Positions 1-9,067 of a stretch of 64,000 nucleotides of DNA are shown here, one piece after another. The position numbers and the translations under genes are program-made. The notes beneath the pieces are model-generated. The model made no database searches. It was not told where the DNA came from and worked only from the letters and a program-made list of their open reading frames with translations. Origin of the DNA: OFTM382 sp964352615 (GTDB lineage: Bacteria > Planctomycetota > Phycisphaerae > Phycisphaerales > UBA1924); the NCBI GenBank assembly GCA_964352615.1, contig CAYGSG010000004.1, positions 1-64,000 of the forward strand, read 5' to 3'. Numbering within the stretch: the first letter of the stretch is position 1; every line of letters begins with the position of its first letter.

Positions 1-3000
1 AATGACCGCGACCGCTACCCAGACCCCGGCTTCTTGCCCTGGGATCCAAACGGTCTGGGTGACAACCGAGGCGGTGGCATGGGGCCTTCGAGGATGGGAC
101 CGGTTGATCAGGGTCGCGGTGTGGTCGTGCACAGCGAGGTCGATCTCGCGCTGCCTTCGCCGGGGTTCTCGTGGATCATCGGTCGCTCTCTGGGAATGAA
201 TTCGGCCGACGAGAACGACGATTATCTCGTGGCAACCGAAACGGAACAGGGCTGGAACTGGGTCCAGGGCATGGAGGCGTCGGTCGCGTTTCATGACGAG
301 TGGGTGCCCTCTAACGACCTCATGGGCGAGTCCTTTCCCATGCAGGCGAGTGTGCGGTACGGCTCCACGGGTGGCATGGAGTTCTACCTGCGCCAGCCGG
401 GAGAGTTCGCAGGGCGCGGCGACAGCTTCTTCACGGACAAGTGGGCCGTGTACCAGCCGACCGAGGGCGCGCAGGGCCTGCTGCTCGTTGAGCATGGCGC
501 TGATGCAGACGAGGATGACGGCACGTTGCCTGTGGTTAAGTACATTGACGATGAGGGCACCCAGGTCTACTTCTTTCACCCCACCGATGCTGATGCGACG
601 GATCTCGGGCTTGGCGGGCGGCTCTGGAAGATCGTGGACGCGGGCGGCAACACCGCCTGGATCGGTCACCCGACCAACGCCGCCACAGCGGCAGAGGCCG
701 GCTACGAGACCGACTTTGAGGAGCTTGGCCATCTGGCGGTCAAGTTCGCGGTCGATCCTGGTGATCGCCGCTACACCTACACCTACACAGGGGCTGGGAC
801 CTACGGCACTGTGCTTGATCGTCTGACTCAGGTCAAGGTGGAGAAGAAGACCGGCGGCACGTGGGAGGGGTTCCCGACTGGGGCGTCCGAGGTAGCCCGA
901 GTCAACTACGCCTACTACACGGCGGCCACTACTTCCACAGCTTCCGAGCCGATGGGCCAAGCCGGCGACCTCAAGAGTGTGACGGTCACCATGCCCACGA
1001 GCCTCAGCTCGTCTTACGACCACGAGACCAGCAAGCACTATCGCTACTACGACTCAACCACCTTCCCGCACATGCTGAAGATGGTGGTGGGGCCCGAGGG
1101 CGTGCGCCGACGCGGCACCAATGTCAACTCCGATGCTGACGCGACCTTGAAGCCGTACGCCGAGCAGTTTCTCGTGTACAAGGGCAACATCCCGGGCCAG
1201 TCGGTGGACCAGTCCGACCCTCGTGTGCACAGCATGTTCCAGGACGGGGAGTGCGGTTGCGGCGGCGCTATCGACGGTGTGATCGAGTTCGAGTACGAAG
1301 CCAACTCCCACTTCGATGATGCGAGTAGCGCATCTTACGATCCGTTGGACTGGTTCACCAGGACCATTGTGCGCCGGCCTGACGCGACCTACGTAACGAC
1401 CTACATGGACGACCGGTACCGGGAACTCATGGTGGTCGTCACCGACATCGATCCCGACACTTCGTTCACCGAGTCCTGGGTCACGCGGTACGAGCGCGAC
1501 GATGTGCACGGCCACATCGTGGAGACGCACACCCCGGCCGCGAACACCGGCTACGACCACGAAGTGACGGTCTCAAAGAACCCGCTCACGTCGGTGACAT
1601 CGACGAGCAAGGGGCTTGTTCTGGTGCACGAGTTCGAAGACGTCGTGGACGAGGGACCCTTGTTGATCGCACGGCGTTGGAAGACGCACGACGGCTCCAC
1701 CACGGAGAACCTTCTATCGAGCCGAGAGTACGGCGCGCGAGTCTGGGAGCCTTTCTCGACGGACTACCCGATGGTGCGGGTGAACAACACGTTTGTCAGC
1801 GCAATGTGGTCCTACCACGACGAGGGTAAGACCACGCGGTCTGATATCTCGGCGCAGACTGGCTCACACAAGACGAGCGTTGTGCGGACGTGGTGGGGGA
1901 GCACCGTGACTTCGAGCGACTACTTCCGCGAGAAGTCCATTGAGGTGGAGCTCCCTGCCATCGCGACGAGCAAGAACGGTTCGAACTCAAGCAACGAATC
2001 TGTGTCGTACTTCAAGAAGGACGGCAGGCTGGTGTTTAGCGAGGACGAGATCGGGATCCTCGATTACACGGCGTACGACGTCGTGACGGGCATGCCCAGA
2101 TACACGGTCACGGATGCCGATACGAGCTGGACCGCGCCCGGTGGGAGCGGGCTTACCGACCTGGGCTCAGCGTTGTCGGCAGACGTCAGCGAGTTTGGCG
2201 TCTCGTCCACCGGGGGCCTGAAGTCTCACAACGTGACCGAGTATCGGTACGACGACCAGGGCCGCACGATCGAGGCGGACCTGAACGCGGGTTCGGACGA
2301 GGAACGCACGGTCAAGGCCGTGTACGGCAAGCTGTACGACAACCGGCTGTACGTGATCTCGATCCCGAAGGTGGACGGCGCGACCTACTACGGTCCTGCG
2401 AGTTTCACGGTGATGAATCTCGCCGGCAGCGTTGAGGAGCAGGGCACGCTGGATCTTGGTGCTGCGACGATCACAAATAGCCCGACCATCGCCCCAGGCG
2501 GGTACTGGATCGATCCGACTGAGACGGCGGCAGTGGGGGACAACACGGACATCCTTGCTGCGATCGATCAGGGCTCAGCGGCATCTCTCTCTACCACGCA
2601 GTACGACGACCTGGGCACACGGCCCGAGTCATCCCGGCTCTACCACGACATCCCGGCTTCGGGCACGGGTTCGAGCGGGACTAATTACGACGAGACGACG
2701 TACGACTACGACGATATGAGCCGGGTGACCAAGGTCACAGACCCGACGGGGACTATCAGCGAGAGCGTGTACGACACGCTTGGCAGAGTGGAGGCCTCGA
2801 AGATCGGCACATCGGGCGCCAACATGACCACGGTCCGCGAGATCGAGTACGACGATGGGAACGACGGTGGCAACAGCTACGTGACCGAGCAGACGCTGAT
2901 CGTCGATGAGAACACGTCGGCGGACGACCGTGTGACTGAGTTTTACCACGATGTGCGGGGCCGGGTGACCGTGGCCATGCCCCCGGAGGCTCCATACAGC

Positions 3001-6000
3001 TACTCCGTTTACAACAATATCGGTAACGTGCTGGAGAGTTCGACCTGGGACTCGACCTCGACGCTCAATTCGAGTGCCGAGCCGCCAACCCTGTCGGGCA
3101 CCGGTCGTCTCAGCCTCTCGGAGATGAGCTACGACGAGCTGGCGAGACCGTACCAGAGCAAGCGGTTTATTCTGACGGCGGCGGGCGCGAAGGACGGCAA
3201 CTCGACGCATCTGATTAGCAAGACCTGGTACGACCAGCGCGGCTTGGTCGCCAAGAGCCTCGGGGCCTCGATCTCCAAGACTCTGTACGACCGGCTGGGC
3301 CGCGGCGTGTTCCGTGCGGTGCTGATTGGGGACAACGACACGGACTACGACGACGCAGTGACGATCGTGTCGGATCAGGACGTCATCGCATCCCAGTCTG
3401 AGACCATTTACGACCCGCTGGATGGGCTCATAATTATGAGCGTGAGCATGGAGCGGCACCACGACCTTGCCGACACGGTCTACGGCGTGCTGGGCCAGCG
3501 TGTAACGATCGCCGCTTCGACGGCGATCTCTGTTGATCCCACTGACTATGAAGACCATGGCAGGCTGAGCGTCAGTGCGACGTTCTACGACGCGCTGGAC
3601 CGCCCGCAGCACTCGGTGGCCCACGGCTTGCCTGATGCTACCGTGACGCGCAAGGACTCAAGCTGGGATCACTCGGCTGTTCCAACCCGAGAAGACGACG
3701 GACCGCTCGTGATGTCAACGACGTACGGCGATGACGGCCGGGTAACGGAGACCGCCGACACACTCAACCGCAAGACCGCGATGACATTCGACCACGCCAG
3801 TCGCGTTGTCCTTCAGATCGAGAACAAGACCGCATCACCGACGCTCACTACTGAAGGCCGTGACACGGACCGCTACGTACGCACCAAGTACGAGGACGGC
3901 CTGCTGACGCACCTGTGGATCGACATGCAGGGTGACGACACAAACGGTGAGCCGCCTTCGACTTTCACGGGAGCAGATGTCAACGACCAGGTCACCGAGT
4001 ACGACTACGGCGTGACCAAGGGGACGACATCCGGGACCTCCCGAATCCAGTCCAACCGCCTGCTGGCCGAGGTGACGTACCCGGACTCAACAGGTGCTAC
4101 CGATACCGTGACCTACGCTTACAACGCGCAGGGCCAGGAGATCTTCCGCGAGGATCAGACCGAATCCGAGATCGTGACGACCTACGACGAGCTCGGTCGT
4201 CCCACCGAGAAGGACGCCACGTTGGGCGGCTCCAGCGGCTTCGACGCCTCGGTCGACAAGATCAAGTGGACGTACAACGAGCGGGGCCTGACCGAGTCTG
4301 TTCAGCAGCTCAACAGCTCATCGACCGTGCTCGATGAGGTGCGGATGACGTACACCACGCTCAACGAGCTCGAGAACCTGCATCAGGACTTCGACTCGGC
4401 GTGGACCGCGATGGGCAACCACAAGACGGTGGAGTTCGAGTACGGTCTCGCCCAGGCCGACGGAGCGTTTGCGAGCTCGTTCAGGCACCGCCGCCGGGTG
4501 GGCCACAACGTCCACGACACCAACGAGCTGGAGATCGAGTACTCGTACGGCTCGGCCTCTAGCCGCGACGACCTGCTCGGACGCGTGGCATCGGTCAGCT
4601 ACGAGGGACTGACCGTGACCAGCTATGAGTACAACGGCATGGCCTCGGTGGTCGGCACCGTGCTGGATGAGGTGGATCTGTCCTGCTACCGATACGACCC
4701 CGACGGCGGCGACCCATCGGACCTCACGCGGCTCGACCGCTTCAGCCGCGTGTATAACGATGTCTGGTCGCGCACCATCAGCGGGACGAGCACCGAACGC
4801 GAATTCTACGACGTGACGGTGGAGTTCAGGCGTGGCGCGTCCATTGAGAACGTGCGTGACGCGATCCACACGTCGTGGACGTACGACTACACCAACGACG
4901 GCTTCGACCGGATCACGGCCGCGCCCAAGGGCACGTGGACGGGTGGCGACGAGCTGGCGACCAGTGGAGCCGGCAGCCTGAACACGACGGTCTCGGACGA
5001 GACGTTTGCGCTCAGCCAGACGGGCAACTGGCTGACCCACAAGATCGATCTGGACAACGACTCGACGTTTGAGACCAACTCAACGGGCACGTTCAATCGG
5101 GCCAACGAAGCAACGGCGTACACGGGAACGCCAGCGGCGACTCCGGTCTACGACCCTGTGGGCAACCTGACCGACAGCGGCGAGGTGTACACGTATGTCT
5201 ATGACGTCTGGGGCCGCTTGCGGAGCGTTTCGGACGCGGAATCGGATAATGTGATCGCCGAGTACGTCTACAACGGTATGGGCTACAAGATCGGCGAGCG
5301 GCACGATGAGGACGCAAGCGGCGACCTCGACAACGATGACCCCTGGGAGCGTCATCTGTATGATGACCGGTGGCGGATCATCGCGACGTACACGGCCGAG
5401 TACGACACATCGAGCTACGTCACGGAAGATGATCCCACGGAGCTGTTTGTGTATCACGCTGCAGGGATCAACGGAAACGGCTCGTACATCGACGCAGCGA
5501 TCCTGCGCGAGCGTGATGCGACTCCTACGCGCGATGGCACGCTGGAGCAGCGCGTGTACTTCATCCACAACTGGCGGGGCGATGTGGTCTCGCTTTGGCA
5601 ACCCAATGCGTTGGGCACCAGTGTGCACGTGCTGGATGTGCGGTACGACCCGTACGGTCTGCCGACCACACTGCCCAGGGGCGATGTCGCCGATGACTTT
5701 GGTGCCGCAGGAGCCGACGGGCAGGTCAGCTTTGGTGACTTCTCGCTGATGTCGAGCAAGATTGGAGGGCCCTATGACGCGAAGTACGATCTCAATTATG
5801 ACAACGCGGTAGACAGCGATGACATCCTCTTGCTGTTGGGTTACATCGGTTCTGCCGGACGCGGTGTGCTCGGCTACACGAACGCTTCGGGAACAAACGT
5901 GACCGTGATCGATCGCGGGTACTCGGGTGCCATTCACGACCGCTGGCTGGCCGATACCAACGGCGACATGACGTTCGTCCACATGCGCCACCGTCACTAC

Positions 6001-6870
6001 GACGCTAGTAGGGGAAGGTGGACGAGACGAGACCCGATTGGGTATCACGACGGGCCGAGTTTGTACCAATACACTAGAGGGAGTCCCGTTTACTACGTTG
6101 ATCCTGAGGGACTGTGTGCCGCCACACCTGATAATGTACTCAAGTCAGCACACATCGCGTTCACGGCCCTGCAGGCAACGATGAAACCGCGACAGGCGGC
6201 ATTGGCCCTTGCAGCGATGTTCGGAATATGTGTCGCTACAGAGGTAACAGGGTTCGATCCGGAGTGGTTCAGGAGGAATACAACTCCAACAATTCCGTAT
6301 CCCGCTAGACCGGCTCGACCAGCTCGTCCGACACCTGCGCCGGATGCACCACCTACCCAGAGGCCCCGACCCAGGGATGAGCACGAGCCTCGACGGCATC
6401 CAGGGCGGGACGGTCAACCATCTCCGAAGCCTTCTCCCCAGCCGACGCCAACTCCGAGGCGGTGGCCAGCGCCGATTCCACTTCAACCGTACGATCCCTC
6501 ATCTGAGGATCTCGAGATTCCAGGGGATTGCACTCAGAAACGATATGATGATTTGGTTAAGCTACAAGGCAAATATTGTTCAACGCCAGGGTGTAAAAAG
6601 AACAAGGACTACTGTACGGAGATGGCCATTAAGGCGCTTCTCTTGCAGAGATGCTGTGACGCGCGTAGACAGATCATGGACGAGTGCTTCCGTGGAGGCG
6701 ACGAGAGACATCGTAAGCATCATGAAGAGGTCTGCATGGAAGCAGTTCGTAGATGTCGGCAGCTGATCGAAGAGGGCAGATGTAAACAAGATGACGACAA
6801 CGCTCCGCCGATAGAATTCCCAGAGCCTTATGCCCCGCCACCGATCGGCAGCAGCGCTGGACATGTTTAG
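1..6870 (+). CDS. RHS/YD-repeat protein with dockerin-like insert and cysteine-rich C-terminal tip (5' partial)
   Basis: The frame is already open at base 1, so the true start lies upstream; a TTG at 34 is only an internal codon. About 2290 codons are visible. The body is rich in YD-type repeats (many YDxLGR-like units) typical of RHS shells. Around bases 5690-5850 there is a dockerin/EF-hand-like insert with Asp-rich loops (GADGQVSFGDF, LNYDNAVDSDD). The RHS core signature RGRWTRRDPIGY followed by YYVDPEGL lies near 6015-6110 and marks the usual boundary between shell and variable C-terminal effector. The remaining ~250 residues hold a hydrophobic helix, a Pro/Arg-rich linker and a tip with ten cysteines (about 6525-6790). 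By RHS family knowledge this tip is a toxin candidate. It vaguely recalls short Cys-rich polymorphic toxin domains, but I cannot assign a family. Third-position GC falls near 6050, as expected if the tip module was exchanged. Confidence 0.9.
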   Translation, partial: NDRDRYPDPGFLPWDPNGLGDNRGGGMGPSRMGPVDQGRGVVVHSEVDLALPSPGFSWIIGRSLGMNSADENDDYLVATETEQGWNWVQGMEASVAFHDEWVPSNDLMGESFPMQASVRYGSTGGMEFYLRQPGEFAGRGDSFFTDKWAVYQPTEGAQGLLLVEHGADADEDDGTLPVVKYIDDEGTQVYFFHPTDADATDLGLGGRLWKIVDAGGNTAWIGHPTNAATAAEAGYETDFEELGHLAVKFAVDPGDRRYTYTYTGAGTYGTVLDRLTQVKVEKKTGGTWEGFPTGASEVARVNYAYYTAATTSTASEPMGQAGDLKSVTVTMPTSLSSSYDHETSKHYRYYDSTTFPHMLKMVVGPEGVRRRGTNVNSDADATLKPYAEQFLVYKGNIPGQSVDQSDPRVHSMFQDGECGCGGAIDGVIEFEYEANSHFDDASSASYDPLDWFTRTIVRRPDATYVTTYMDDRYRELMVVVTDIDPDTSFTESWVTRYERDDVHGHIVETHTPAANTGYDHEVTVSKNPLTSVTSTSKGLVLVHEFEDVVDEGPLLIARRWKTHDGSTTENLLSSREYGARVWEPFSTDYPMVRVNNTFVSAMWSYHDEGKTTRSDISAQTGSHKTSVVRTWWGSTVTSSDYFREKSIEVELPAIATSKNGSNSSNESVSYFKKDGRLVFSEDEIGILDYTAYDVVTGMPRYTVTDADTSWTAPGGSGLTDLGSALSADVSEFGVSSTGGLKSHNVTEYRYDDQGRTIEADLNAGSDEERTVKAVYGKLYDNRLYVISIPKVDGATYYGPASFTVMNLAGSVEEQGTLDLGAATITNSPTIAPGGYWIDPTETAAVGDNTDILAAIDQGSAASLSTTQYDDLGTRPESSRLYHDIPASGTGSSGTNYDETTYDYDDMSRVTKVTDPTGTISESVYDTLGRVEASKIGTSGANMTTVREIEYDDGNDGGNSYVTEQTLIVDENTSADDRVTEFYHDVRGRVTVAMPPEAPYSYSVYNNIGNVLESSTWDSTSTLNSSAEPPTLSGTGRLSLSEMSYDELARPYQSKRFILTAAGAKDGNSTHLISKTWYDQRGLVAKSLGASISKTLYDRLGRGVFRAVLIGDNDTDYDDAVTIVSDQDVIASQSETIYDPLDGLIIMSVSMERHHDLADTVYGVLGQRVTIAASTAISVDPTDYEDHGRLSVSATFYDALDRPQHSVAHGLPDATVTRKDSSWDHSAVPTREDDGPLVMSTTYGDDGRVTETADTLNRKTAMTFDHASRVVLQIENKTASPTLTTEGRDTDRYVRTKYEDGLLTHLWIDMQGDDTNGEPPSTFTGADVNDQVTEYDYGVTKGTTSGTSRIQSNRLLAEVTYPDSTGATDTVTYAYNAQGQEIFREDQTESEIVTTYDELGRPTEKDATLGGSSGFDASVDKIKWTYNERGLTESVQQLNSSSTVLDEVRMTYTTLNELENLHQDFDSAWTAMGNHKTVEFEYGLAQADGAFASSFRHRRRVGHNVHDTNELEIEYSYGSASSRDDLLGRVASVSYEGLTVTSYEYNGMASVVGTVLDEVDLSCYRYDPDGGDPSDLTRLDRFSRVYNDVWSRTISGTSTEREFYDVTVEFRRGASIENVRDAIHTSWTYDYTNDGFDRITAAPKGTWTGGDELATSGAGSLNTTVSDETFALSQTGNWLTHKIDLDNDSTFETNSTGTFNRANEATAYTGTPAATPVYDPVGNLTDSGEVYTYVYDVWGRLRSVSDAESDNVIAEYVYNGMGYKIGERHDEDASGDLDNDDPWERHLYDDRWRIIATYTAEYDTSSYVTEDDPTELFVYHAAGINGNGSYIDAAILRERDATPTRDGTLEQRVYFIHNWRGDVVSLWQPNALGTSVHVLDVRYDPYGLPTTLPRGDVADDFGAAGADGQVSFGDFSLMSSKIGGPYDAKYDLNYDNAVDSDDILLLLGYIGSAGRGVLGYTNASGTNVTVIDRGYSGAIHDRWLADTNGDMTFVHMRHRHYDASRGRWTRRDPIGYHDGPSLYQYTRGSPVYYVDPEGLCAATPDNVLKSAHIAFTALQATMKPRQAALALAAMFGICVATEVTGFDPEWFRRNTTPTIPYPARPARPARPTPAPDAPPTQRPRPRDEHEPRRHPGRDGQPSPKPSPQPTPTPRRWPAPIPLQPYDPSSEDLEIPGDCTQKRYDDLVKLQGKYCSTPGCKKNKDYCTEMAIKALLLQRCCDARRQIMDECFRGGDERHRKHHEEVCMEAVRRCRQLIEEGRCKQDDDNAPPIEFPEPYAPPPIGSSAGHV

Positions 6871-6878
6871 GGGATGCC

Positions 6879-7478
6879 ATGGAGACCGCCTTTCACGCAT
6901 GCGCGGAGATATTGCGTCGTCACGCACGAGACGAGTATGATCAGAGGGTATTGCGCAAAGCGCTACCGGCAAGAGATGTGCCCGCATTCTGCCAGTGGCT
7001 TCTTGAAGATCGTATATCTGCCTTGGGCGACAGTAAGATGTACGAAAAATATGTCACGCCTTTAGAAAACCTGGTGATTCAGCATGACCTCGAAAGAGGG
7101 TATCGGTCAATGGGAGCGCTTGCTGGGCTTGTGCTCGTGATGCGGAGCATGACGGATGATGTCATTGAACTATCGCTGCGAGAGGTTGCCCGTTCATTTG
7201 TAGCAACATCTGCATGGCTGTCGGCTAGTGAGCAGTTGTGGCTGGCAATATTTGCTCAAATGGCATCTTCTAGTAAAAGTTTTGAAGAAGAAGAAAAATT
7301 AATGTTGCTGTCGTGCACTCAGTGGCTTCTGATCAGCGTCCAGGTAGATATCGAAGGAAGATTTCAACGACTAGCCGTAGATAACAATGCGACTAGAGCG
7401 AAGATCGAGAGTGATCGGAAGGTCTGCTCGCCAGTGTTATGCGAGATGTATAGTGCTTTAAGACAAGTAGTTAGATAA
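6879..7478 (+). CDS. candidate immunity protein for the RHS toxin tip
   Basis: This 199-residue protein is not recognised. It starts 8 bases after the RHS stop codon and is helix-rich, without a signal peptide, membrane segment or obvious catalytic motif. In polymorphic toxin loci the gene immediately 3' of the toxin-bearing shell usually encodes the cognate immunity protein, and position and size fit that role here. Base composition is lower in GC than the RHS body and matches the toxin tip, suggesting the two were acquired as one cassette. An overlapping ATG at 6874 in another frame gives only a 63-residue shadow. The immunity function is inferred from context alone. Confidence 0.6.
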   Translation: METAFHACAEILRRHARDEYDQRVLRKALPARDVPAFCQWLLEDRISALGDSKMYEKYVTPLENLVIQHDLERGYRSMGALAGLVLVMRSMTDDVIELSLREVARSFVATSAWLSASEQLWLAIFAQMASSSKSFEEEEKLMLLSCTQWLLISVQVDIEGRFQRLAVDNNATRAKIESDRKVCSPVLCEMYSALRQVVR

Positions 7479-7561
7479 ATTCTGAGCGCCCACCGATTAA
7501 TCGTCTGGTATTTGTATCTAGCAAGAGCTAGCCGTGCTTCGTGCAGTCAACAACGTGTTGC

Positions 7562-8581
7562 TCAGTAACTCACTTTGAACGTCGGGCTGTCCTCGGGCCT
7601 TGATCTTCTTCGGTCGTAGAGTCTTGTCGTGGCGATACTCGCGTGTCCGAGCCACATCTGGACGTAGGCGATGTCGGCCTGGTGTTCGAGCGCGTTGGTC
7701 GCAGCAGTGGCGCGCAAGGCGTGCAGGCAGAGCCCGTCCATCGTGATGCCGGCTTTGGCGCCATACCTCTTCAGCAGCTTGTAGATCCCGTCGCCCGTGA
7801 TCGCAAGGTCCAGCCGTCCCGCTCGGTTGTTGCGGATCGGCCGGAAGAGCGCCCCCGGCCGGTCCTCGCCGTGGCCGGCCAAGGTCAGGTACTCTTTGAT
7901 GGCCGAGAGAGCAGCGGGGTGGACGGGGACGTAGCGGGTCTTGGACCCCTTGCCGAACACTGTGAAGTGCATGACGCCGCGCCGCTCACGCATGTCGATG
8001 ACGCGCAGATCGGCGACCTCTGAGCGCCGAAGCGCATGAAAGAGGTACGTGGCCAGGATAGCCCGGTCCCGGACGGCTTTCAGGTCTGCACCTTCGGGCG
8101 CCTTGAGCAGGGCTCTGGCCTGGTCGTCTGAGAGAGCGGGGGTCTTGCCCTCGTTGGCACCCTCGGTGGGCCTTTTGACCCCGGCCACAGGATTGGCCTC
8201 GACGGCGTTCTCGTTGCAGAGGTAATCGAACAGCGAGCTAACCGACGAGAGCTTGCGGCGGATGGTCGCCGGCGCCAGAGGCTGCTCACCGGGCACCGCG
8301 GCCTCGAGGACGGCCCTCCAGGCGATGACATGGGCCCTGGTGACGCTTCGGAACTCGTCCGCTCTCTCGATGCCGCAGAACGCGATGAAGGCTTCGACGT
8401 CGCCTCTGTAGGCCCTGCGGGTGTTGTCGTTGTGGATGTTGGCCAGCCAGACGGCCGCGGCGGGCACGTCTGAGAGCTGCTGGAACTGGGCCGCCGTCAG
8501 CGCTCGCTCGGGCTGGCGGCTCAGCGCCAGCTCTGTATCCTGTTTCGTACTGCCTTGCTTGGCAGGTGGTTGGTCGTCCAT
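7562..8581 (-). CDS. tyrosine recombinase / integrase (XerC/D-like)
   Basis: This 339-residue tyrosine recombinase catalyses site-specific DNA strand exchange. An N-terminal SAM-like core-binding domain (about residues 35-125, including NDNTRRAYRGDVEAF) precedes the catalytic domain. The catalytic set is visible: Arg185 (HALRRSEVADL), Lys in GKGSKTRYVPV (211/214), His287 and Arg290 (LHALRATAATNAL), His313 (LGHASIATTRLY) and nucleophile Tyr322. All key residues are present, so it should be active. The gene sits between the RHS/immunity cassette and the accessory island, in the usual place for the integrase of an integrative element, though a role in multimer resolution or cassette exchange is also possible. 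No attachment-site repeats or tRNA target were recognised nearby. Confidence 0.92.
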   Translation of the reverse strand: MDDQPPAKQGSTKQDTELALSRQPERALTAAQFQQLSDVPAAAVWLANIHNDNTRRAYRGDVEAFIAFCGIERADEFRSVTRAHVIAWRAVLEAAVPGEQPLAPATIRRKLSSVSSLFDYLCNENAVEANPVAGVKRPTEGANEGKTPALSDDQARALLKAPEGADLKAVRDRAILATYLFHALRRSEVADLRVIDMRERRGVMHFTVFGKGSKTRYVPVHPAALSAIKEYLTLAGHGEDRPGALFRPIRNNRAGRLDLAITGDGIYKLLKRYGAKAGITMDGLCLHALRATAATNALEHQADIAYVQMWLGHASIATTRLYDRRRSRPEDSPTFKVSY

Positions 8582-8724
8582 GACCGTGTCTCCTGTGAGT
8601 TCTTTGATCGGCTATTCTAATCTTGATAATGTATTTTATCAAGAATAAATATCCTAGCATTATTCGGACGGAACCCGCTCACACATCTACCGATATACTT
8701 GACAGAAGCCTATAGGAGACTTCG

Positions 8725-8919
8725 ATGCTGGAGATGACGCCGATTGAAATGCCCGTGCCATGGTTTGAGCTGGTTCGCTCCGTCGGTGGCGGCATCTGGG
8801 CCGTGACCAAGGCGATGGCGAGTGCGAGCCCACCACTCTTAGCAGTCTTGGTGATTGCCGCGATTTACGCAGCACGCAGCCAGATGCCACGCCGGGCGAA
8901 ACGACGAAGCGGTACATAG
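8725..8919 (+). CDS. small single-TM protein, unknown
   Basis: A 64-residue ORF with AGGAG (8714-8718) six bases before ATG. It has one probable membrane segment (roughly residues 38-51, PPLLAVLVIAAIYAA) followed by a basic tail (RRAKRRS). A TTGACA hexamer at 8699-8704 lies too close upstream to be its -35 element. The family is not recognised. The good ribosome binding site and basic C-terminus support a real small membrane protein; a chance ORF is the alternative. Confidence 0.4.
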   Translation: MLEMTPIEMPVPWFELVRSVGGGIWAVTKAMASASPPLLAVLVIAAIYAARSQMPRRAKRRSGT

Positions 8920-9067
8920 ATGTTTGGGGTGTGAGGGCAGCGCGGCATATCTGCCTGTATGGCAGTTGAGGAGCTGGCACCACGTCCGGCGTGGCATGTA
9001 GAGATGCTCGCTCTCCTCGCTCTCCTACAACCCCTGTTTGGCACATGAGTTGCAGAGTACCAAGATC

